In this document: one piece after another, positions 1 to 7,494 of the stretch
How the letters are laid out: every line of letters starts with the position of its first letter
Position numbering within the stretch: position 1 is the stretch's first letter
From: Ureibacillus sp.
GTDB taxonomy: Bacteria > Bacillota > Bacilli > Bacillales_A > Planococcaceae
Direction: 5' to 3'
DNA: 50,111 nt
NCBI GenBank assembly: GCA_031178355.1
Contig: JAPSJC010000007.1
Location: 24,195 to 74,305, forward strand
Position numbers and translations under genes: made by a program
Notes under the pieces: generated by a model
What the model was told of the DNA's origin: nothing
Seen by the model: only the letters and a program-made list of their open reading frames with translations
The model's database searches: none

Positions 1-117
1 GCTTCTCGTCAATCAAGCCAAGCTTCTGGAAACAAAACAGTAGCTGGAACAGATATTGAAGAAGTTAAACGTCAAAATGCTCAATCTAACCAAAACAAAA
101 ACTTCAATCAATTCTAA
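1..117 (+). CDS. gamma-type small acid-soluble spore protein, C-terminal part
   Basis: The open frame enters from the left edge and stops at 115-117, giving 38 residues rich in Gln, Asn, Ser and Ala. The stretch GTDIEEVKRQNAQS resembles the repeated core of gamma-type SASPs (SspE family). These proteins are made in the forespore and degraded by the GPR protease on germination as an amino-acid store. The start and N-terminal half lie outside the window, so the length and GPR cleavage sites cannot be checked. A strong intrinsic terminator follows 40 bases later. A second SASP-like gene at 46487 occupies the usual sspE locus between mutY and ntdP, so this copy is probably a paralogue elsewhere on the map. 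Confidence 0.75.
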   Translation, partial: ASRQSSQASGNKTVAGTDIEEVKRQNAQSNQNKNFNQF

Positions 118-158
118 AAAATAAAACACCTCTAACTTAGAGGCGTCAGAGTGCTGAC

Positions 159-203
159 AAAATACCTCGAGAGTTTCATCTCTTGAGGTATTTTGCCTTT
201 TTT
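159..203 (+). terminator. intrinsic terminator after the SASP gene
   Basis: A 15-pair hairpin (AAAATACCTC arm at 159-168 against GAGGTATTTT at 185-194, extended inward) has a 6-base loop and is followed by a T-rich run from 197. Confidence 0.85.
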
Positions 204-284
204 GTTATTAGTTTATTAACTACCACTGAATTCGATGTATTATACGTGTGCAAGACGGATAATTTTCATTTTATGCAGTTAATA

Positions 285-414
285 TGAGTCCATTGGAGTG
301 GAAGGCACAGAGACTCCAACGGGAACAGCACGAGCCGAAGCACCCGGACTGAGTGCAGTGAAGGAGAAGGCTGAGGCCGTGCCCGTGGAAAGCGTAGTGC
401 CTGTAACGGAAATC
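285..414. repeat. GC-rich interspersed intergenic repeat, about 130 bp
   Basis: This block stands out as G+C- and purine-rich inside an AT-rich gap (118-560 has no convincing gene). It begins near GGAGTGGAAGGCAC and ends near GTGCCTGTAACGGAAATC, so AGGCAC (303-308) and GTGCCT (398-403) form complementary ends. The composition and phrases such as GACTCC...CGGGAACAGC and GGAAAGCG resemble, from memory, a dispersed intergenic element common in Bacillaceae genomes. Short open frames cross it on both strands but none has a ribosome binding site. It could be a MITE-like or structured-RNA element. No second copy was noticed in this window. Confidence 0.6.
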
Positions 415-560
415 GGCAATTTTTATATGCATTGTATAAAGAAAAAGGTCGCAAACAATTTCGTTGAAATGTTTCTACTATGTACATAGCGCTTGGGAGA
501 ATTGAGAAATATGTATAATTACATTAACAAATAACACACTATTAGAAAGGAGTGTGTTGT

Positions 561-794
561 ATGAATAAAGATTCAATCCCTGAGTCCAAAAAGAAGTTTT
601 TGGATTTACCTTTTCAGGACAAACCAGATATGGTTGATTCAGAAAACATAAGTCTTTTTGACTTACATGAGGATATGCAGACTGTTGACGCAATTGCTGT
701 ACAGGAATTAAATAGAAGAGTTAAGACGGAAGGTGACGAACTCCTAGAAGAAGTTTGGAGAAAAGAGTCGCCAGATGAAAAAAGACATAGTTAA
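561..794 (+). CDS. small hypothetical protein (77 aa)
   Basis: I do not recognise this family. The start at 561 is chosen because AAAGGAG (546-552) lies 8 bases upstream; an in-frame ATG 9 bases earlier overlaps that site. The 77-residue product is hydrophilic, acidic in the middle and charged throughout, with no signal peptide or membrane segment. It is a single-gene unit: the preceding gap holds the GC-rich repeat and a clean terminator follows at 807. The setting, between a SASP and an acyl-CoA ligase, gives no functional clue. Confidence 0.75.
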   Translation: MNKDSIPESKKKFLDLPFQDKPDMVDSENISLFDLHEDMQTVDAIAVQELNRRVKTEGDELLEEVWRKESPDEKRHS

Positions 795-806
795 TATAGA
801 TTGTGG

Positions 807-836
807 AACCCTGGAACGAAGATTCCAGGGTTTTTG
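807..836 (+). terminator. intrinsic terminator after the 77-aa gene
   Basis: AACCCTGGAA (807-816) pairs with TTCCAGGGTT (823-832) over a 6-base loop, then a T run. Confidence 0.9.
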
Positions 837-1002
837 TATTGGATTAAGTATACATTCTTAAAATATATTTTTAAACTACTTATCTTGAATACTAACACTA
901 AAAACCCTTATAGTAATATCCAAAATTTTAAATGGAATTTTATAGTATATTCAACAATAGTCGCATATATTTAACAAAATTATTTGTTAAGGGGGATATA
1001 AT

Positions 1003-2478
1003 TTGTTCATTACGAATGTATTAGCTGAACATGCATTAAAAACACCTGATGCTACTGCGGTTGTATTTGAAGGAAATGAGTGGTCCTATAATGACCTTTA
1101 CCAATATTCTAAGAAGGTTGCTGCGTATTTATTAGAAAAAGGTTATAAAAAAGGCGATATAGTAGCCCAATTTATGCTAAACTCAGACGTTTTTTTAGCT
1201 GTATACTATGGCGTTCAACTGGCAGGGTTAACAATCATGCCTGTAAATACAAAACTTGCATCACCTGAAATTGATTTTATCTTTAATCATTCAGAAGCAA
1301 AAGTGTTATTCTATGATGAGAAGATAGAAAACAGCCTCAACAAAACAACTTACGAATTTGAAGAAACCATAAATACAGATAATATTAGATCCATATTACA
1401 AAGTGAACAACCTTATTATAATAAGGTTGAATTTGATGAAGATGATACCGCTGTCGTGATGTACACTTCTGGAACAACTGGGAAACCAAAAGGCGTCATG
1501 CTTTCACATCGAAATATTTATTCCACAGCTTTCATTTGGTCTGAATCCATGAACATGTCAAACAATGACCGTATGTATATTTGTACCCCATTATTTCATT
1601 GTGCAGGAAGTCATGTATTTGCTGTACCAACAATGTACAGAGGTGGAGCTGTTATTGTAGAAGAATCATTTTCACCGGACCGTACTTTGAAAAGTCTAGT
1701 AGAAACAGAAAGTACTATTTTCTTTGGTGTTCCTGCGATGTATACCATTTTATTAAATAAACCTGAATTTGGTAACTACAATTTAAGTAAACTAAGATTA
1801 CTATGCTATGGCGCGGCACCGATGCCATACGAGTTAGTAAGGAAATTAAAAGATACTTTCCCAAAAGTAAAGGTGCAAAATTTATATGGACAAACCGAAA
1901 ATACACCTGCAGCAACCTCATTAGTAGATGAATTTGCACTAGACAAGATTGGTTCGGTGGGTAAGCCATTAAATCAAACTGAAGTTCAGTTAGTAGATCC
2001 AGAAGGTAGTCCTGTTCCTATAGGTGAAGTTGGAGAAATCTGCGTGAGGGGCCCTCAAGTGATGAAGGGATATCTTCGTAATCCAGAAGAAACGGCAAGA
2101 ACGATTCAAAATGATTGGCTATTTACAGGAGACTTAGGTCGATTTGATGAAGAAGGGTTCCTTTATATTGTAGACCGTAAAAAAGATATGATCATTCGTG
2201 GTGGCGAAAATATCTATCCGATTGAGATTGAGGAAGTATTATATCAAATTCCACAATTATTCGAATCAGCCGTAGTAGGAGTACCGCATGAAGTGTATGG
2301 TGAAGTGCCTAAAGCCTATGTTGTAGTAAAAGAAGGGCAATCCATTACGGTCGAAGAAATTTTATCTTATTGTGGAGAGCAACTAGCTAAATATAAAGTA
2401 CCCTACCAAGTAGAATTTTTAACACAATTGCCAAGAAATGCATCAGGAAAAGTGTTAAAACATACTTTAAGACAATAA
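1003..2478 (+). CDS. fatty-acid--CoA ligase (AMP-forming acyl-CoA synthetase)
   Basis: ANL-superfamily adenylating enzyme of 491 residues. It activates a carboxylate with ATP and transfers the acyl group to CoA. The phosphate-binding motif YTSGTTGKPKG is at residues 154-164, YGQTE at 295-299, TGDLG at 375-379, the hinge region DRKKDMIIRGGENIYP follows, and the catalytic lysine in ASGK is residue 483. Length and motif order match medium/long-chain acyl-CoA synthetases. Exact chain-length preference cannot be read from sequence, and a specialised aryl or short-chain substrate remains possible. The start is TTG at 1003, 7 bases after AAGGGGG (989-995). It is monocistronic, ending in a hairpin at 2520. 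Confidence 0.88.
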   Translation: MFITNVLAEHALKTPDATAVVFEGNEWSYNDLYQYSKKVAAYLLEKGYKKGDIVAQFMLNSDVFLAVYYGVQLAGLTIMPVNTKLASPEIDFIFNHSEAKVLFYDEKIENSLNKTTYEFEETINTDNIRSILQSEQPYYNKVEFDEDDTAVVMYTSGTTGKPKGVMLSHRNIYSTAFIWSESMNMSNNDRMYICTPLFHCAGSHVFAVPTMYRGGAVIVEESFSPDRTLKSLVETESTIFFGVPAMYTILLNKPEFGNYNLSKLRLLCYGAAPMPYELVRKLKDTFPKVKVQNLYGQTENTPAATSLVDEFALDKIGSVGKPLNQTEVQLVDPEGSPVPIGEVGEICVRGPQVMKGYLRNPEETARTIQNDWLFTGDLGRFDEEGFLYIVDRKKDMIIRGGENIYPIEIEEVLYQIPQLFESAVVGVPHEVYGEVPKAYVVVKEGQSITVEEILSYCGEQLAKYKVPYQVEFLTQLPRNASGKVLKHTLRQ

Positions 2479-2519
2479 ATAGTCAAGATTTAATATAAAT
2501 TTAATATGATATTTCACCT

Positions 2520-2558
2520 AACGCTAGCTAAAATAGAAATAGTTAGCGTTATTATTTT
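2520..2558 (+). terminator. intrinsic terminator after the acyl-CoA ligase gene
   Basis: AACGCTAGCT (2520-2529) pairs with AGTTAGCGTT (2541-2550) with one G-U pair, followed by a T-rich tail. Confidence 0.75.
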
Positions 2559-2665
2559 TCGAAGAACATAGTATATGAAAATAAAATGTATGTATACTTA
2601 ATAACATATAAAAATTGTGATAAACTTTCTTCATTACTAAATATTACTAAAGTGAGCTGAGATTA

Positions 2666-3886
2666 ATGGAACAACCATTTTTACCAATATTATTGGGTTC
2701 AGATATGAACGCTTATGGAATGGCCCGTGCTTTTTATGAAGCATATGGCATTAAACCACTCGTACTAGGGCGTTCTCATTTAACAGCAACTCAAGACAGC
2801 AATATTTTGCACTTCAAGGAAATTGCTGATTTGAACCAACAGGAAACGTTTGTCCCTGCTATGGAAAAGATTGCAAAACAATATAGTGATAAAAAATTAT
2901 TACTACTTGCATGTGGCGATGACTATGCCAAATTAATTATAAAAAATAAACCTGCATTACAACAATATTTTACTGTACCATACATTGATGAATCTTTAAT
3001 GGACAGGATTTTATTGAAAGAAAACTTCTATAAAATGTGTGAACAATATGATTTTAAATATCCTGGTACAACTACTGTCACTGCAGAGAATTATGAGAAT
3101 TTCACACCTCCATTTGAATATCCGATTATTTTAAAGGCTTCAAACTCAGTTGAATACTGGGCTTGCTCCTTCCCAGGCAAAAAGAAAGTATTCGTTGCAC
3201 ATGATGAAGAAGAAAAAACGGCCATTCTTAAAGCAATTTATGCCTCTACTTACCAAGATACAATGATTGTTCAAGAATTTATCCCGGGTGATGACTCTTA
3301 TATGCGAGTATTAAACGCTTATGTTGGTAAAGACGGCAAAGTTAAACTTATGTGTTTAGGAAATCCTATCCTTGAAGAACACTCACCAGAAGGAATTGGC
3401 AGTTATGCAGCCATTATTACAACATTTGATGAGAAACTAATGGATAAAGTACGCTTCTTCCTAGAAGATATTGGTTACACTGGTTTTGCGAACTTTGATA
3501 TGAAATATGATGCTCGTGATGGAGAATACAAACTCTTTGAAATTAACTTGCGAAATGGCCGTTCAAGTTATTACGTAACTGCAGCCGGTTACAATATTAT
3601 GAAATTTGTGGCTGATGACCATATGTTGAACATAAAACAAGAATTAACATATGCTAACAACAAACACTTATGGATGATCATCCCGAAAGGTGTACTATTT
3701 AAATACGCTTCAAATCAAAAATTAAAGCTTGAAGCGAAAAAGTTAATACACGAAGGTAAATCGACAAATTCACTGTTCTTTAAAGAAGATATGAATTTCA
3801 AGCGTTGGTTAAAATTAACATTAAATAATTTAAATTATTATCGCAAATATAAGAAATACTTTAATAAAAAGGGTTTGGCTGAATAA
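2666..3886 (+). CDS. D-aspartate ligase (ATP-grasp), peptidoglycan cross-bridge
   Basis: ATP-grasp enzyme of 406 residues that closely recalls the Enterococcus faecium D-aspartate ligase. That enzyme activates the beta-carboxyl of D-Asp and adds it to the epsilon-amino group of L-Lys in the UDP-MurNAc-pentapeptide. Visible landmarks are the N-terminal PILLGSDMNAYGMAR, the nucleotide-binding segment ILKASNSVEYW, EFIPGDDSYMRVLNAY, and the metal-binding FEINLRNGRSS (E292, N294, R296). The C-terminal MNFKRWLKL also fits the family. The gene directly abuts an aspartate racemase, which would supply the D-Asp. The ribosome binding site before the ATG at 2666 is weak. A different amino acid ligase of the same fold is the alternative, but the racemase neighbour supports D-Asp. 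Confidence 0.87.
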   Translation: MEQPFLPILLGSDMNAYGMARAFYEAYGIKPLVLGRSHLTATQDSNILHFKEIADLNQQETFVPAMEKIAKQYSDKKLLLLACGDDYAKLIIKNKPALQQYFTVPYIDESLMDRILLKENFYKMCEQYDFKYPGTTTVTAENYENFTPPFEYPIILKASNSVEYWACSFPGKKKVFVAHDEEEKTAILKAIYASTYQDTMIVQEFIPGDDSYMRVLNAYVGKDGKVKLMCLGNPILEEHSPEGIGSYAAIITTFDEKLMDKVRFFLEDIGYTGFANFDMKYDARDGEYKLFEINLRNGRSSYYVTAAGYNIMKFVADDHMLNIKQELTYANNKHLWMIIPKGVLFKYASNQKLKLEAKKLIHEGKSTNSLFFKEDMNFKRWLKLTLNNLNYYRKYKKYFNKKGLAE

Positions 3887-4618
3887 ATGAAAAAAGTATT
3901 AGGTATTATCGGTGGTGTCGGTCCACTTGCAACTATGTTTCTTGGTGAAATGATTGTTCGCCTAACAAAAGCATCCAAAGATCAGGAACATGTACACACA
4001 ATCATTGATAATGATACAACAATACCTGATAGAACAGCGTATATATTAGATAAATCAAAAGAAAACCCGATTCCTTATTTAATTAGAGATGCAAAAAAAT
4101 TAGCTGTTTCAGGTGCAGATGTAATTTGTATACCTTGTAATACAGCCCATACATTTTACGATGACTTGCAAGCTTCATCCCCAGTACCAGTTATTCATAT
4201 GATTCGTGAAACTGCCAATCGGGCTTTAAGTCTTGGAGCAACACGGGTTGGAATACTAGCAACAGATGGTACAATTGCAGCGGGTGTATATCAACAAGCA
4301 TTATTAGAAGTTGGTATTGAACCAATCATCCCTGACGATGCGGCTCAACGTGAAGTTATGTCAATCATTTATGACTTTGTTAAAGCGGGAAATGAAGTTA
4401 CTACTCAGCAATGGAATCACATTGAACAAGTGATGTTAAATTTAGGATGTGAAAAAATAATTTTAGGTTGTACAGAACTGTCTATCGTGAATAAGGAACT
4501 TCATCTAAGTGAGTTATATATTGATTCTCTACTTGTGCTCGCAGAACGTGCAATTGAAAATTGTGGCTATGAGGTCATTGGCAAGCCTAACAATAACAAA
4601 AATAAGATTCAAGTATAA
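3887..4618 (+). CDS. aspartate racemase
   Basis: Member of the aspartate/glutamate racemase family, 243 residues. It interconverts L- and D-aspartate without cofactor, using two cysteines as acid/base pair. The motifs IPCNTAH (C84) and ILGCTELS (C195) carry both, and the N-terminal GIIGGVGPLAT is typical of the aspartate branch. The ATG follows the ligase stop codon with no gap (TAA-ATG), and the upstream Shine-Dalgarno is weak, so translation is probably coupled. With the ligase it forms a two-gene unit for making D-Asp and placing it in the cell-wall bridge. Glutamate racemase (MurI) is less likely given this pairing. Confidence 0.88.
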   Translation: MKKVLGIIGGVGPLATMFLGEMIVRLTKASKDQEHVHTIIDNDTTIPDRTAYILDKSKENPIPYLIRDAKKLAVSGADVICIPCNTAHTFYDDLQASSPVPVIHMIRETANRALSLGATRVGILATDGTIAAGVYQQALLEVGIEPIIPDDAAQREVMSIIYDFVKAGNEVTTQQWNHIEQVMLNLGCEKIILGCTELSIVNKELHLSELYIDSLLVLAERAIENCGYEVIGKPNNNKNKIQV

Positions 4619-4620
4619 CT

Positions 4621-4672
4621 AACAAGAGGTTAAATTCGAAAGTTTACTTTTGAGTTAACCTCTTGTTTTTAT
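4621..4672 (+). terminator. intrinsic terminator after the racemase gene
   Basis: AACAAGAGGTTAA (4621-4633) pairs with TTAACCTCTTGTT (4655-4667), then TTTT. The 13-pair stem is perfect. Confidence 0.9.
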
Positions 4673-4779
4673 TTGATTAAGGATCAATTCAAGTGATTCG
4701 TCTAGAATTTTTTATAGTCTTTTGTGTAATTTTTCTAGGATATGGTACACTAAACGCAAGAAGTAAAGGTGGGAAACGT

Positions 4780-5922
4780 ATGTCAGTAATTAATTTATTA
4801 AATGAAACACTACAAAGTAAGTGGAAATTTGAAACAACCATGAAAGTGCAAGAAGAATTGATTCCAGCAATGTTAGAAGGAAAAGACATTGTTGCGGAAT
4901 CCCCGACAGGTTCGGGTAAAACCCTTGCATATGTATTACCAATTTTAAATAAAGTAAATGGTAGCAAAAAACAAACACAAGCTCTTATCGTTGCGCCTTC
5001 TCAAGAGCTTGCTATGCAAATTGTTGAAGTAATCCGTGAATGGACTAGTGGAACAGACATTACTGTTCAACAATTAATTGGTGGTGCAAATTCAGCCCGT
5101 CAAATTGAGAAATTAAAAAAGAAGCCAACAATTGTAGTAGGAACGCCTGGACGATTAAATGAATTGGCACGATCGAATAAATTAAAACTAAAAGAGATTG
5201 AGACAATCGTATTAGATGAATGTGACCAGTTATTAAGTCGTGATTACCGTGTAGTTGTAAAATCATTTATAGAAAATGCAGCTTTTGGCCGACAAATAGT
5301 CGTAGTTTCTGCAACAATAACGGATGAAATTAAACTAGTAGCAAATCGTCTTATGTTTGAACCAATTCATATTGAAATCAAACCAGAAGATATGGTACAG
5401 GCAGGTAAAGTTGTACACTCATTTATTAAAGTAGAGGAACGAGATAAAACGGATATGCTACGCCGATTAGCAAACATAGATGGTGTTAGAGGACTTGCAT
5501 TTGTTAATAGTCTAGACCAAGTGCTAATGAAAGAAACAAAATTGAAATACAGAGATGCACCAGTTGTTACATTACACTCTGATATGAAAAAAGAGGAACG
5601 CAAAAAAGCATTAGACGCATTTCGTAAAGGAGATGCAAAAATCTTAATCGCAACAGATTTAGCAGCCCGTGGACTAGATATTGAAGGGTTAACCCACGTT
5701 ATCCATGTAGACGTACCACACACAATTGAACAATATACACATCGTTCAGGACGGACAGGACGTGCAGGTGCGGATGGTGAAGTAATTACTTTACTATCTT
5801 ATAAAGATGAAAAAACCTACAAGAAACTTACAAGAGAATTGGAAGTAAAAGCCGTTCAAAAAATTTGGTATAAGGGTGAAATAATGGAAGGTAATTCTAA
5901 AACTGTTGCGAAAAGAGGTTAA
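4780..5922 (+). CDS. yfmL: DEAD-box RNA helicase, YfmL-like (DECD variant)
   Basis: Compact ATP-dependent RNA helicase of 380 residues with two RecA-like domains and no C-terminal RNA-binding extension. This matches B. subtilis YfmL, which is linked to ribosome assembly and cold growth. Motif I is AESPTGSGKT at 39-48, then PSQELAMQ and TPGRL; motif II is VLDECDQLL at 144-152, so the box reads DECD. SAT, RGLDI and HRSGRTGR (321-328) follow. The frame is open from 4693, but ATG 4780 is preferred because AAAGGTGGG (4765-4773) precedes it and the protein then matches family length. The ampS start is only a few bases after the stop, so the two are probably co-transcribed. Confidence 0.9.
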   Translation: MSVINLLNETLQSKWKFETTMKVQEELIPAMLEGKDIVAESPTGSGKTLAYVLPILNKVNGSKKQTQALIVAPSQELAMQIVEVIREWTSGTDITVQQLIGGANSARQIEKLKKKPTIVVGTPGRLNELARSNKLKLKEIETIVLDECDQLLSRDYRVVVKSFIENAAFGRQIVVVSATITDEIKLVANRLMFEPIHIEIKPEDMVQAGKVVHSFIKVEERDKTDMLRRLANIDGVRGLAFVNSLDQVLMKETKLKYRDAPVVTLHSDMKKEERKKALDAFRKGDAKILIATDLAARGLDIEGLTHVIHVDVPHTIEQYTHRSGRTGRAGADGEVITLLSYKDEKTYKKLTRELEVKAVQKIWYKGEIMEGNSKTVAKRG

Positions 5923-5926
5923 AGGG

Positions 5927-7156
5927 TTGATTTTTCAGGAAAAGCTAGAACAGTATGCAGAATTAGCTGTAAAAGTAGGGGTCAATATCCAAAAAGGGCA
6001 GTATTTGTTAATTAATACTTCAACAGATGCCCTACAATTTGCTCGAATTGTCGTGAAAAAGGCTTATGAAGCAGGAGCAGGCAGAGTGCATGTTCAATTA
6101 ACAGATTCCTTTATGACACGTGCTTTCTATGAGCATGGTGCAAAAGAAGAGTTTAGCAAATATCCAAAATGGATTGTTGCTCAACGCGACGAATTAATTG
6201 AAAAAAAAGGTGCATTACTATGGATTGATGATGAAGATCCAGATTTACTTGCGGGGATCCCCGTTTCAAGAATTTCAGCAAATCAAAAAGCAGGGGGCGC
6301 TGCTTTAGTTAATTACCGTAAAGCAGTTATGAACGATGATATTGCTTGGTCAATTATCGCAGTACCATCAAAAAAATGGGCTGCGAAGGTGTTCCCTAAC
6401 TTATCAGAAACGGAACAAGTACCAGCATTATGGGAAGCAATCTTTAAAACTGTACGTATTGGCGAAGGTAGCGCGGTTGAAAAATGGCAAACACATATCC
6501 TTCAATTAGATGAAAGAGCTGCAAAATTGAATGAGTTAAAACTTGCGAAGCTCCATTATAAAGCGCCAGGAACAGATTTAACAATTGAATTACCAGAAAA
6601 ACATTTATGGGTTTCAGGGAGCAGCAGAACTCCTGAAGGAACTATTTTTACTGCCAACATGCCTACTGAAGAAGTATTTACATTGCCTTCAAAGTATGGT
6701 GTTAATGGATATGTAAGCAATACTAAACCATTAGCATATCAAGGAAATATCATTGATCAATTCAAATTGACGTTTGAAAATGGGAAAATCGTAAAAGCGG
6801 AAGCCGAAGTGGGGAATGAACTTTTACAAGAATTAATAACTGCCGATGAAAACTCACGTTATTTGGGTGAAGTAGCTTTAGTACCGCATGAATCTCCAAT
6901 TTCGACATCTGGAATTTTATATTATAATACGTTGTTCGATGAGAATGCTTCTAACCATTTAGCGATTGGAGAAGCGTACCCGACTTGTTACGAGGGCGGT
7001 CGTGACCTAGATGAGAGAGATTTTGACTCATTAGGTATTAATAAATCCATTACACACGAAGACTTCATGATTGGAAGTGCTGAAATGGACATTGATGGAA
7101 TACAACCGGATGGAACAACGCTAGCCATATTCCGCAATGGAAATTGGGCCTTTTAA
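5927..7156 (+). CDS. ampS: M29-family metalloaminopeptidase AmpS
   Basis: Thermophilic-type (M29) aminopeptidase of 409 residues, a cytosolic exopeptidase that releases N-terminal amino acids with a two-metal centre. The N-terminus FQEKLEKYAELAVKVGVN-like block, the segment LVPHESPIS, NTLFDENASNHLAIGEAYP and the C-terminal HEDFMIGSAEMDIDG contain the acidic and histidine ligands expected for the family. A TTG at 5927 is chosen over the in-frame TTG at 5906: AAAGAGG (5912-5918) lies 8 bases before it and the resulting length equals the B. subtilis protein. It follows yfmL by four bases and is closed by a terminator at 7168. Confidence 0.92.
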   Translation: MIFQEKLEQYAELAVKVGVNIQKGQYLLINTSTDALQFARIVVKKAYEAGAGRVHVQLTDSFMTRAFYEHGAKEEFSKYPKWIVAQRDELIEKKGALLWIDDEDPDLLAGIPVSRISANQKAGGAALVNYRKAVMNDDIAWSIIAVPSKKWAAKVFPNLSETEQVPALWEAIFKTVRIGEGSAVEKWQTHILQLDERAAKLNELKLAKLHYKAPGTDLTIELPEKHLWVSGSSRTPEGTIFTANMPTEEVFTLPSKYGVNGYVSNTKPLAYQGNIIDQFKLTFENGKIVKAEAEVGNELLQELITADENSRYLGEVALVPHESPISTSGILYYNTLFDENASNHLAIGEAYPTCYEGGRDLDERDFDSLGINKSITHEDFMIGSAEMDIDGIQPDGTTLAIFRNGNWAF

Positions 7157-7167
7157 ATAATAAAATG

Positions 7168-7203
7168 AACTGCCAAGGCGTATATGCTTTGGTGGTTTTT
7201 TTA
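7168..7203 (+). terminator. intrinsic terminator after ampS
   Basis: AACTGCCAAGGC (7168-7179) pairs with GCTTTGGTGGTT (7186-7197) with G-U pairing, then seven T. Confidence 0.85.
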
Positions 7204-7204
7204 T

Positions 7205-7282
7205 TTGTTAAGGTATGGATTCGCAAAAGCTGATTTAAGGGATAAAAATGTAGTAGGTATTTACAAAGACCCAAAAAGATAG
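7205..7282 (+). pseudogene. possible coding relic (25 codons)
   Basis: Directly after the ampS terminator a short frame from TTG 7205 to TAG 7280-7282 reads like the tail of a real protein (for example ADLRDKNVVGIYKDPKR), with codon use like the neighbours. There is no ribosome binding site because the T run of the terminator lies immediately upstream. I do not recognise the family. It may be the remnant of a gene lost between ampS and sbcD, or chance. Confidence 0.25.
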
Positions 7283-7382
7283 AGAGAAAGCGCAATACTA
7301 AAACTCTCCAAACCATCCATTTACACTTACTCGAACAATAGAAATCATTAGCTTTTTTCTACATATTAACTGGCAAGATCCT

Positions 7383-7466
7383 ATGTTTGGAAATAATTTC
7401 GTATTAAATCCAAGCGAACATTTGTGCGTAAATTGTGGTTTTAGAACTATAGAAATGATAGAATAA
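7383..7466 (+). other. possible micro-ORF or gene relic with CxxC (27 codons)
   Basis: A frame open from about 7299 without a start codon runs to TAA 7464-7466; the only ATG is at 7383. The end of the frame contains NPSEHLCVNCGFRTIEMIE, which has a CxxC pair of zinc-ribbon type. No good Shine-Dalgarno is visible before the ATG. It sits just upstream of sbcD in an otherwise empty 290-base leader (7204-7494). It could be the C-terminal scar of a degraded gene or a tiny metal-binding peptide. Confidence 0.25.
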
Positions 7467-7494
7467 TAGAAAGATGTTAGTAGGGGGTAATATA

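Noticed and set aside
266-489. Open frames on both strands through the GC-rich block
   Set aside because: No ribosome binding site, low-complexity composition from the repeat, and the frames exist only because the block is poor in AT-rich stop codons.
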